DNA of 64,000 nt from Pyxicephalus adspersus (taxonomy: Eukaryota > Chordata > Amphibia > Anura > Pyxicephalidae), in the NCBI RefSeq assembly GCF_032062135.1, contig NC_092860.1, positions 66,492,346 to 66,556,345 of the forward strand, written 5' to 3'. The notes under the pieces were generated by a model. That model was given only the letters and a program-made list of their open reading frames with translations. It was not told the DNA's origin and did no database searches. Within the stretch, counting starts at the first letter, position 1, and each line of letters starts with the position of its first letter. Made by a program: the position numbers and the translations under genes. Shown piece after piece: positions 32,130 through 44,300 of this stretch.

Positions 32130-35100
32130 GTAAGTAAGAGGACAAAGACGCTAAGCATTGTGACTAAAGAGTCTGCCACCGGTTTATAGGTGTTACTTTT
32201 CAATGCACCATGTAAATGTCTGTTATATATTCATTGTCTTTTGATACGGGTTCCTATTAACGCTTGTGGAAGCCTGTCAGCTACTATTGTTTTGTTTTGT
32301 AAGGTCTGCTATATAGTAGATGCATTTGCATGAAAATTTGTACATAATGCGGCGTGTTACATTGCACCCATTAATTTCCTTCTCTCAGTACTAGCCAGTG
32401 ATGCCCTCCTGAAAAATACTGATTCCAAGCTTACCTTAAGGAGCTATCAGCATGGTATTCTTGTCATTTGTAATGAGTTGACATGCATGTATCTGACCTC
32501 CATTTGACCTGCTTCAGGCTGGTTTTGTGTTTCCATAGACATATATTATTAACTTCTCTTGAGTGAAAGTTGGTTGCTGCAGGTGACAATGCTGTCCATG
32601 ATCTTGTGAGTTATTTCAGGTGATTTTAGCCAGCTTTTAATTTTAAGGTAATAGAATGGAACAAGATTCTTGGCAACATGTTTTTTTCATTGTTGGTGGC
32701 ATGGGTGTGTGTTTAAAACCGAGAGCACCCTCATGGATATATGTTTATCTAATCTGAATTCTATTAAATATTCTTTGTAGGACTGTAGTTCATTCAACAG
32801 AGGTTTTATTTGAGAGAGTGTCCCTTGCCTGTAATTGTCACAGCACATGAAAATCACTTGAAATCTGTTTACAGGAAAGAGAAAGGTGTGGATAGAGTTA
32901 ACAAGAGTTGAGTATTTTATTAGTGATCCAAAGTGCATTTGGTGCAGCCTGGAGAGCATATGAAGGAGTTCAAAGCAATTTGTCATACCAATTTGTTAAG
33001 CACATTGCGAATCTCCTACTTGGCCACACCAAGAAGCTGCCAGGTGAGATGACCTCTTTACTTGGCACAAAGATAAAGTCTGTAGGCTTTTATAAATTCA
33101 TTTTTTTTATAAGCTAAGATTGCTATTCTTACAAAATGTGGAATGTCAAACTTTAAAATGCTGTCCCAGCTAACCTTGTCATCCCAAGTTTATTTTGAGC
33201 CTTCTTTTAACTTGCTGTAATAATTAAGGCAGGAACAAAAATGGTACATTCCATGTGCAATACTGTACTAAAAAATGTAAAAATACGTTTGGCAGGTAAT
33301 TTGTACAATAAATTGTGGACTTTTTTTCTCATCGGTTACAGAGCTCATAGGCCACAATGCTGAATTATGTTGCAACTTTCTCATTGTTTCTGCAGGGTTT
33401 GGTCCTTTTGGCGAGCATGCAGTCAATGCAAGTTGGGTGGCCGTACAGGTTAGTGATTTACGATAAATTCATTCAGCAATGTCAGATTAATAATTAATGA
33501 TAAAAGATTTGTTACAATAATGGTTAAGAAGGGTGTTTTTACAGATCTGTTCATCAAGAAGCACGGAATAGTGGTTCCTGGCAGTTTGCATCTTGCAAGC
33601 TGCTTAACTGTTCAGTCACTAGACAGATCTGCACCACTGGTCTGAGCTAACCCTCAGTCATATTGTCAATACAGTCTGTTAAGTCCAGTCCAAGGGCTAA
33701 TTGCCTCAATAATATCCGGCTTGGAGACCAATAAATAGCACTAGGTATCTGTCAGGTATATGACCCCATTTTAGTGAATGTTTGTCAATGGTATATTTTA
33801 ACTTTATCACATTTGTGTTTACATATTGAGGCTTGGATTTCTGCCCACTAGACCTCCACAGTGCTTTACTGTTACTCTACCTGAGTGCAGGTGTGTCTGC
33901 TTTGAAACATAGCGTCTAATAAATGCTAAAAATTGTGCCCTTCTTCAGTATAATAATATGACTTATTATTTTCTTCCTGGACCCACAGAATGGTCATGGT
34001 CATTGGTCAAAACCAAATGTATGGGACGGGCAAAACTTATAGGGGTATAATACAAAGAACAATTTAGGACATTTTACAGGCTTTCGTCTTATATATCCTA
34101 CGACAGGCTGTTTTTTTCTGTGTGCGTGCATGCCGCTTCTTGCTTCTCTGTAGCAAAAAACTAAGCCTTGCATTTAGCTCCCTTTACAGTACGGGGGAAA
34201 ATTAGCTACATAGAGATAATTGGCAATACAAGTAAGCAGTCCTGCTTTTTTTCTGCATTTATTATCTGGACAGCTCACAAATATGATGAAAGTAAATATA
34301 AAGCACCTACCCTTTACTTATGCAAATAGATATTATGTTCTTGCAGGAACTGGAAAAGATTGGATTAGGAGATGGGGTCGATTTGCATGTGTATGAAGTT
34401 CCAGTTGAATATCAGACTGTACAAAGGTTAATCCCTGATTTATGGATGAAATATAACCCTGAGGTGAGTTGGGGGAGTTAATTATTCAATTTATGAAGTT
34501 AATACAGTTTAAATATATACAATAGTGCTTGAAAGCTTGTGAATCTTATATTCAAGTGAAGTCTACATGTTTGTATGAATGTGACTTAAAAAATCATCTG
34601 ATTTTGAAATGTCCCTAAAGTACATAAAAAAATAATTATAATATCAAAAAATGTATATTTGGTCATGCATTTATTGAGAAAAAAATGATCCAATAACATA
34701 TTTGTGTGTGGCACAGAATTTGAAGGTGGCAAGTGGTTAGCTGCCCCGATGTGTTCCATGTCATGGGTGAGATGCGAAATGTTTTTGCTGCAAATGTTTT
34801 GTCTTCCACAGGTGTTGCTGGTAATGAGAATGTTGTAACTGCCCTGAAACTTTGCTGCCCATGTGCATAAACCCTTAAACCTTCATGTCACGGTAGGGAC
34901 ATTTGATTGTGAGCCCTTTTGTGTGACAGTTAGTGACACCACTATGGACTTTGTACAGCGCTGTGTAATATGATGGCGCTATATAAATACTGTGTAATAA
35001 TAATAATAACTTAAATGAAAACAAAATTGTAGCCTCAAGATGCAAATTATCTTTAATAATCTCTTCAGAAATATATATTTACATGCCCATTGGTCTTAAT

Positions 35101-38100
35101 GTTTAGATCTACTTTCAGTTTGAGACTTTGCCTTTGCACCAAAATAAACCAAAACTCGTGCTCATTAAATACTTTTGCTTCGTGGTCATTGCTGGATGTA
35201 ACTACACAGACAACAAATTTTATACCTTAAGCAAAGAAAAAAGCATTTTTGTGCCCAGTTTAGATGAGGTTTTTTATTTTTTATTTTTTTTTATTGCTCT
35301 TTTAAATGTGTAGAATGAACGAATAGGACAAAGGAGGACCATTCTAGAGAGTCGGGGCAGCTCGAGAAAAGTCTTGATGCCGTGTGTGTGACAAGGTTCT
35401 GAGTGAGGAAGTCATGGGAGTATTAAAGGGAAAGTTAAGTGAGTCAAGAACTGTGGAGGGATTTGAAGACAAAGCACAGGAGCTTGAATTTGATTGTAAG
35501 GTGAAATGGAAGCCAATGCAAAGAACTACAAAGAGATGCAGCAGAAGAGTTGAGAAGGATGGATGAATCTGGCTGTAGCATTCATAATATATTGTAGAGG
35601 AGAGAGTCGAGTTAGTGGAATACCAGAGAGGAGGATGTCCAGACGAGAGTTAAGAGTGTGTACAAAGAGTTTAGTGGTCTCTGGTGACAAGGCGAATTTT
35701 GGAGCTGTTTTGCAGGTGAAAGTGACAGAACCTGGAAATGTTCCGAATATGAGAGGTGAAAGGGAGGGCAGAATCGAAGGTGACGTCAAGACAAAGTGCC
35801 TGAGGGGAGGGACGAATAACAGTGTTGTTAGCAGTTAAAAATATGTCGGGGAGACGTGGAATTTTAGTAGGGAAAGATGATGAGTTCTGTTTTATCCAGG
35901 TTGGGTGTCAGAAATCTGTATGCCATCCATAATGTGATGGCTAAAAGACGGCATGAAACTTTATCCAGGACAGGAGGAAACAAGTCAGGGGTGGACAGAT
36001 AGATTTGAGTGTCATCGGCATACAAATGGTACTGTACACCAAAGGAGGATATGAGACTACCAAATGATGTGTACAGAGAAAGAGAACAGGTCCAAGGACC
36101 GACTGTTGGTGAACACCAACAGGTAGGAGAGTGGAAGAGGAGGAATTACCATTAAAGAAACTTTTAGGAAGCAGTGTCACTGATACCAGTGGAGTGCATG
36201 ATCTGGATTTGAAGGGGCTGATCAACAGTGTCAGAAGTGGAGGAAAGATCTAGGAGAAGGAGGAGGGAAACGTTGTCTTGAGACTTGGCTCTGATGAGGT
36301 CATTGGCCACTTCAGTAAGGGCTGTTTTGGTGGAATGGGCAGCTCGAAAACCAGACTGGAGAGAGTTGGTGTTCAGGTAATCAGTGACCGGTCTTTTATA
36401 GATGAGGCGCTCAAGGAGTTTGGAAACATATGGGAAAAGGGAGGTAGCTAGAAGGTAGGGAGCAGTCTAGAGAGGGTTTCTTCAAGATGAGGAGAAAAAT
36501 GGCATGTTTGAAAGCAGAGGGGTAGATACCAGTAGAAAGAGAGAGGTTGAATAGTTGGGTTTAGTGCAGGGGCTAGGGTGGAGGAATGGGCACGGAGTAG
36601 ATCAGAGGGAATTGGGTCACGCGAACAGGTAGTAGATAGAGATGATGAAAGAAAAGGGTAAACTTCATCCAGGGTAAAGCTGCGTACACACTTCCAATTT
36701 TTGTCGTTGGAAAGGATCTTTCACGATCCTTTCCAACGACAAGGGAGTGCACGATGCATGAACGGTGCTGTACATACAGCACCGTTCATGCTCTATGGAG
36801 AGGGGAGAGCGACGGAGCGGCACCCTGCTGCGCGCTCTCCCCTCCCCTTTCATTAGGATCGGCTGTCGTCCATCGTCCGTGGATCCGGCAGGTCGGTCTT
36901 CCGGACGATGGACGACACCGACTGTACACACGGCAGATTTTCGCCCGATAATTGGCCGATGCCGATTATCGGGCGATAAAAATCTGACGTGTGTACGTAG
37001 CTTAACACACCAAACCTCAATAAATCTGTTAACTTGCTAAGTAAACATTATTGAAGAATCACAGGTTATAGTTGTAACCCTATGAGCTCATTCTGTGATG
37101 GGTATTGATCCTGAAAATACCTGAAAAAGAAATGGCCACCTAAATAAATTATTAAAAACTTGGGGAGCAATTCAAATATTGGAAAATTCATTATTGCATC
37201 TAAGTGACCGTTTGTTAGTTCCACAGGTAAAAATAGATTATGTGGTAAATAAACATTTAGTATACACATTTATATTTCTGGAGGAATTTAATCTATTAGT
37301 ATTTCTGACTTTCACAAGTAAAGGTAAAGTAGAATTAAGCCAATGGGTTCAAAATTTTCATTTCAGATTTACCCACTTGGTTAAGCTCTCTGACCCCATG
37401 AGTTGGAGGAGATTGTTTAAATTGTTCTTGAGGAGAGAAGTCTCCTCAAGAAGTCGTGAGGAGAGAAGTGCACTCTTAAATCCACATAAAAGTATGACGC
37501 CGTCTTAGCTGATTTTTGCATGGAGTGATAGTTGGAAATCCCACTGCACATTAGCAAATCTCTCCATGTGACCCTGATTGTCCAGTACATTATGTATGGT
37601 ATGTATTTACCCAGAGGACAATATTAAACCCCCCTAGCATTCTAATTCTGTCAGTTTTTTATGCAAAAAGTGATCCTATTTATTTTGCAAAGAAATTTTT
37701 GTTTATATTGTGGGCCTGTAATTCTTAGGATTAATCATAAATTATAATATAATAATTATAAAACATAAATATGAAAAATAGACCAAAACAATGTAATTTA
37801 TCAAAAAAAAAAAACTTATCAAAATGTTCTCACTGAAATTTTCCAAACAAGGGTGAAATATTTATTAATATATATATTAAATGCAGATTTTAGAAAATTA
37901 AATATTACATTTTTAGTAGACATCCCGGGTGTGGTAGATTTTGAAGCAGGATGCTGCACAAAGTCCTACATCACAGTCAGGACAGTGGAACCTGGTTTCT
38001 TTGCGTCTCTTCCTTCCTCTGTCATCGGTCTTTGAGCAGCAAACCACGCACATCCTTGTAGGTGCCGCCTTTTTCTGGGTTCGTGGGATGTATTCAATGA

Positions 38101-40105
38101 AGTGATGACCAGTCAGGAGTTCTGGGTTGACAGCGGTGGAAGCACGAGGTCCAGGTTTATTCATATCTACTGATGCTATTTGGTGGTTCTTGACTATGGT
38201 TTTGGAAACTTGCAAAATGAAGCCTGAATGATTTACAGGCCTCTGACAATTTTTCTGTACAGAATGTAGGCATTCCATAGACACTGCTCAACAAGATGCC
38301 TGAAAATCTTTTTGTATTACTTCCTTTGCTGTTTCCTCATCGCTGGGTAGAATGTCATGGCTTGGCCAGCTCTGTTGACACCTCCCATGGTGTTGTTGTA
38401 GCCAATCACCACCTGTGGTTTCATCACTTCCTTCCCACGTTTTGTGTGTACCAGAACCGTGGAGGCATCATGGACAGTACTCATCAGACACACATCTTTC
38501 TTGTAACGCCATCTCGTGGCCATCATCTTGCCTTTCTGCCAGGCAACAATTTCTCCTGTCTTAAGCTTCCAAACATTGATGGCAGGTTGCACAGGTTAGC
38601 CCTAATGGTTCCATAGATATCTGTTTTGTCTTGCAGAAAGAACTCATAAAGCTCAGGAGATGTGTAGAAATTGTCAGTTGTGACACAATGAGGGAAAAGC
38701 GGTATTCTGGCATGACTGTGCCAAAGAATGGAGTGGCAATCATTTTGTTCTTGGACCAGTACCACTTCTGCACGGGTTTTCCCACAACTCCCTGCAGGAA
38801 CACCAAGCCCAAAAACAGCCAAATGTCATCCTTGGTCACAGGTTCCTATTTTCTGCTTCTTGCAAACCTCAGGTGTGCAGCACCTTGTTGTTGTCAAGCG
38901 TACCTGCATAAAACAAAATAAAAAAGGTATTTTAGGATATGTTCTTTTACAGTGTGGTGAAGGTTGGAAAGAATATGATAGCAAACACAGAGCAGCATAT
39001 ATGTTTGCATAAAACCAAAAAAAAATTAGCAAAACATTTTTAAAAAGTTAGCAAACAGAGCAGCACACGTTTGCATGAAAAAGACATTTTTAAAAAGCTA
39101 GCAAAGAGCAGCATACATGTTTGCAGAAAAATAAAAAATTCGTAAAAAATTTTAAAAAGTTAGCAAACACAGAGCAGCATACGTTTGCATAAAAAAATTT
39201 AGCCAAAATTTTCAAAAAGTTAGCAGAGTGGCACACGTTTGCATGAACAAAAAAACGTAGCAAACCGCACACGTTTGCAAACTTTTTGAAATTTTTTGTG
39301 TTTTTTTTTTTTTCCTGCAAACGTGTGCTGCTCTGCTAACTTTTTAAAAATTTTGGCTAAATTTTTTTTTGCAAACAGAGCAGCATACATGTTTGCATAA
39401 AAAGAATTTAGCAAAAAATTCCACCACTCCACCACATCACCCGGAGGATGTCAAATCTTGCCGTGTGATGCGATGGGGATGTCCCCGCCCTGCTTACTTC
39501 CCTAGATCCACCAACAATGCTACTCGCGTCACCAGGAGGATGCGAGTGTCACATCTTACGGGTGATGTGAGCAGCTAGTAAATTCCGGGGGTGAAAAATA
39601 ACAGCCTTGTGACCCCTGTAACAAAAGGATACTCCTGAAATCCCCATACATACTTTCTCAAGGCATTTCTCATTTTCATTGTCAAAGGCCTTCGTTCCAG
39701 GATGATGGGGAAGAGCCCATGTTGTTAACATAATCTAGTACCGACGTTTGCAATTATGCAAATGGTGGTAGCTGCCGATCTTTATTCACAATATGGAGAT
39801 CAACTTTGGAGTGCCAAATTTAAGAAAAAAAAATACTGGTTCAATAGTAAATTAAGCCTATTTCACCAATAAGGAGCTGTGGATCTTCATTTTTTTTTTT
39901 TTAGGAGATCAGTTGTATGTAGACATTAAAGCCAGTGGGTGGGTACTCCCCTTTTTTTTTTTTTTGTTTTTCTCTGATCCAAAATATAAATAAAAAAGGT
40001 GTTATTGATTTATGCAACTCATTAACCAAAACTTTATTAAAGTCAGTGGTAAAACTATGTGGACCTGATAATTCACTTTAGTAGATTATGATATTACATG
40101 AAGTA

Positions 40106-40137
<32 letters not shown>

Positions 40138-41367
40138 GATCCTATCTGCAAACAAAAATTGCACTCCATTATTATTCATGGATGCAGAGTAGATTCGGCT
40201 GTAAAAACTCCAGGATATCCTTTTTCACTTGAAGGTCAGTTAGAATGGTACCATCAGCACCCTTAGCCAGATTAGCCAACACTCCTGATTGGTTTCCAAA
40301 TCAAAAGAAATTGGCCTCTCGACATCCCCTAATGTGTTGATCATAGTGCAACTATCAATGGTCACAAATCTGTTCAGAATTAAGACATTCTAACCTATTT
40401 ATTTCAGACAGGTCTCTTTCTTAAATTTACATGGCTTTATGTACCCTGCCACAAGCATCCATATATTTTGATGGAATGTCCCTCATTCGAGAGGTGGTAT
40501 AATCAAGAAATTTTCCTCTCAAAACAGCCTTGGCTACTTTCCAGAACAGTAGTGGTCCTCCTATATATCAAACCACCAAGATTTATGTGTGCAATAAGAC
40601 TTGTCTGAGGATAGCCCATATGGGTGTCCAATGCTACCCAGCTTCACCAAATTTCACCAGGTGACCAGTAAATAATAGAGATGACCATCTGTTGCAAAGA
40701 AGCTGACTGAAGCTCAAGAATCACAGAGGCTGTTAATAAAACATATCTAATCTTATAATATTAATTATTGACTTGCATTTATGTTGGAAAATGCACCACA
40801 CAAATGCTTTGGTATTGTCATGTTTATTTCTTTTGTTAGTTCTGGAAGCAAAAAAATAATCTGAGACATTCCACGCAAAATGTCCAAATTGCCTGGACTA
40901 AATTATTGGCCCCCTCAACCTAATACTTGGATACTTGGTAGCACACACTTCTGGAAGAAATCGCTTTCTGTAACAATCAGTTAGTCTTTTAAATTTCCTT
41001 TTAGATCTTTTTTTTTTTTGGCCACTCTTGCTTTGCTTTATTGGATTTAGATCTGGACTCCTTGCTGGCCACTTTAGGACTCTCCAGCGCTTTGTCTTTC
41101 TCTCTTTGTTCTTTTCTAGGTGCTTTTTCCTGCTTTGAAACCCAGCTTTTGACTTACATTGCACCCCAGAATTTCTTGGTAGTCTTCAGATTTTATAATA
41201 CCATGCAAACAGTAAATGAATTCCAGTGCCTAAAGCAGCAATGCAACCTTAAAACATCAGTAGACCTCCTCCATGTTTGACTGTAGGGAACGTGTTTTTA
41301 TTTGAAGGCTTCTTGTAGTTTTCTGTAAACAATCCAGTGATGTGCATTACCAAAAAGCTGGTGTGTG

Positions 41368-41398
<31 letters not shown>

Positions 41399-44300
41399 TT
41401 GCTTCCATTGTTGCTTTCATGGGTGAGTTTTATCAACCTCCTTTGTCAGTGAGGCTTGTTTCTGTGTCAGCAGTGGGTTCGTCCTTGATCTCTTGCCATA
41501 ATGTCCCTTTTCATTCAGATGGTGACAAATAGTTTGAGCTGACACTGTTGTTCCCTGTGCCTGCAGGTCAGCTTGAATTTGTCTGGAAGTTGATTGAAGT
41601 TTTTATCCACCATTCGAACAGTTCTTCTTTGTAACATATCATCAATCTTTCTTTTTCGTCCCCGTAGAGAGATTAGCTGCAGTGCCGTGGGCTCTAAACT
41701 TCTTTACAACGTTATGCACAGTGGACACAGGAACATTAATATTTCTGGAGATGGTCTTGTAGCCTTAGGATTGCCCATGCATTTATATAATTTTAGTTCT
41801 TAAATCCTTAGACATGTCTTTGCTCTTGTTTTTTTCTCCATTCTCTCTGTGTTACACACTTCAAAACTGAGAGACCTGGAGCAGCTGGCAAAGCAAAAGT
41901 GAACCAAAATACCAATAGAGAGATGTAAAAGACTCAGTTGATTATTGCAGCAGACTACGATTCCCCCCCCCCCCCCCCCCCCGGTAAGGGTGTGCTACCA
42001 AGTATTAGGTTGAGGGTGCCAATATTTTTGTCCAGGCCATTTTTGTGTTCTTCAGTGTCAACAAAAGAAATATACATAACCATACTAAAGCATTTGTAAT
42101 TGCAATCATTTTCTGGGAGAAATGGTGCATTTTTCTGACATAAATGCAAGGGTGGCAATATCTTTGTCCATTACTGTGTGTGTATGTATGTATGTGTAAT
42201 TATATATCTCTTTCTGCAGCCTCATGTAACTCTTAATGACCAAGACAAACCCTGCAGTTTCCTTTTGCATATCAAAGCACAGCTTGCTACAGAAGTTAAT
42301 AAATCTCTAGGCTCCATAAAGAGCATAACCTGCTAAAATCTATCAGTATTTAGAAAGCAGTCCTGCCCCCTATCAGTGCAAATTCCTATAATCTGGTTTA
42401 GTCCTAATTGATGCCAGATAAGACCAAAATTTTACTCTTTGGATGTCATTGAAGACATGTTTGGAGGAGAAACGGCACTACCAACAGTGAAGCTTGGAGG
42501 TGGGAGCTTCATGGTTTGGGGCTGTTTTTCAGCATATGCTACTGACAGACTTCATATAATTGAGGGAAGGATGAATGGAGAAATGTTTATCTACCAGGAT
42601 GCTGAAGATGAAATGAATCCCAAACACGCCCAATGAAACTCTCCACTGCTTTCAGAGAATGAAAATAAAACTGGTAGAATAGCCCAGTCAAATGCTTGAC
42701 TTGAATCCAGTCAAAAATCTATGGAAAGAACTGTAGATCAGAGTTCATAGAAGAGGCCCTCAGAACCTTTGAAGACAGTTTGTGTGGAAGAATTGACCAA
42801 AATCTCACCTGAGCAATGCATACGATTAGTTTCTTCACACAGGAGGCATCTTGAAGTATTAAAAAAAAAATATTACAGTAAGTGTGTTCAATACTTTTTA
42901 TCTGTGTGATTCCACTTTATTACACGTAAAATTGATTTGTGGACTTATTTGTTTTGATTTCTTTGTATGTGTAGATTACTTGGGTTGTTACTGACATCTG
43001 GTGTAAATTTCATGTCAGTTACCCCATGAAATTTGTTTACTGAGAAAAATGTTGGCGTGTTCAGTACTTATTTTTCCATACCGTGTGTGTGTGTGTGTAT
43101 TATATATACACATAGTCTTCAAAAGTTGAAATGGTGAGGGTGGGAGGAGTGTTAATTTGTTCTGTCTGAGAGTGTCATGGCAAGCTGACTGACCTTCCAG
43201 TTTAGTATAAAAGATGTGGCGTCGTGTTGAGAAGATTGATGAAATTTATAAGTTTTGCTGCAAAGAGAAACTCCTTTTGGTCTTTTGCCTATTGTCCGGA
43301 TTTTCATTACCTTTTTGGATCCTTTAAAAAAGCTTTAAGGGGAAGATGATTTTCATGTGACTATATGAAAGCAGCAGTGCTTCAGTGGTTGCACTTTCTA
43401 CCAAAAACATTTTTTGCTGATGGCATCAAAAAATAGGTGTGATGCTTGGGAAAATGCATTGGAAGGTGACTGTAGAAGAGGGATATAATTTATTTTTGAA
43501 ATTCTTAATAAATAGTTAAACAAAAGTCCAGAAACTTTTGAAGTGTGTGTATTGGTGGATTAAAGTATCTCTTCATCAGGCATTGTAATATGCCGTGTTG
43601 CAGGATGAATTTTACCCTGAACTGTATCCTTTTTTTGGAGTTTATGCTGGCAAATCGAAATAAGGGTTTTGGTATCTATGTACTACTAATCTACAAACTG
43701 CAACAATTTGTGGCTACCTGCCACTAATTCGCGATGTGAACTGTATGCCTGTAAAATGTGGTGTCTATCTGAAAAGTCAAAATATCTTTCAAGCAGCAGG
43801 GAGCTCAGGGGCAATCTTCATGTAGGGAGCCCAAACATGGAATATGTTCAACTTTGCAATGAGACATTATTCTCAAGGATTGTGGAATAACCACCACACA
43901 CATCAGGTGTACAACTTTTAGGTTTACAGATTCTGGTATTCCTACAGTTTGAAAGAAAAGGTGGTGCAAATGGTTCTCTACATCAGCTACCTTTTCTGCT
44001 AGTGCTATTACTAACTAAATTGTGTTAACCACAGTGTCCTTTGCTTTTGAGGCCCCTCCCTATATTGTCTATTCTCAGCTTTGGCTCCTGTAAACATTGC
44101 TTTGTGTATTCCTCCCAAGTCTGTCACAAATGTTGTTGGATTACAGTTATCATCTAGGTAATGTCTGCCATTTTAAAAGTGAAGCCACCATTTTTGCTAA
44201 ATTGTAATCTATTACTGGGCCCTGCGGTCATTTTGTTGACTCATTGCTGCGCCACGCAGATTATATGATGTCCAAGTCCTCCTTTTTTAATGAGCAGCTT

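Noticed and set aside
37913..38886. A domesticated piggyBac (PGBD-type) host gene
   Set aside because: Frameshifts, missing N-terminus and lost acidic residues, plus TTAA-type end sequence, point to a dead transposon.
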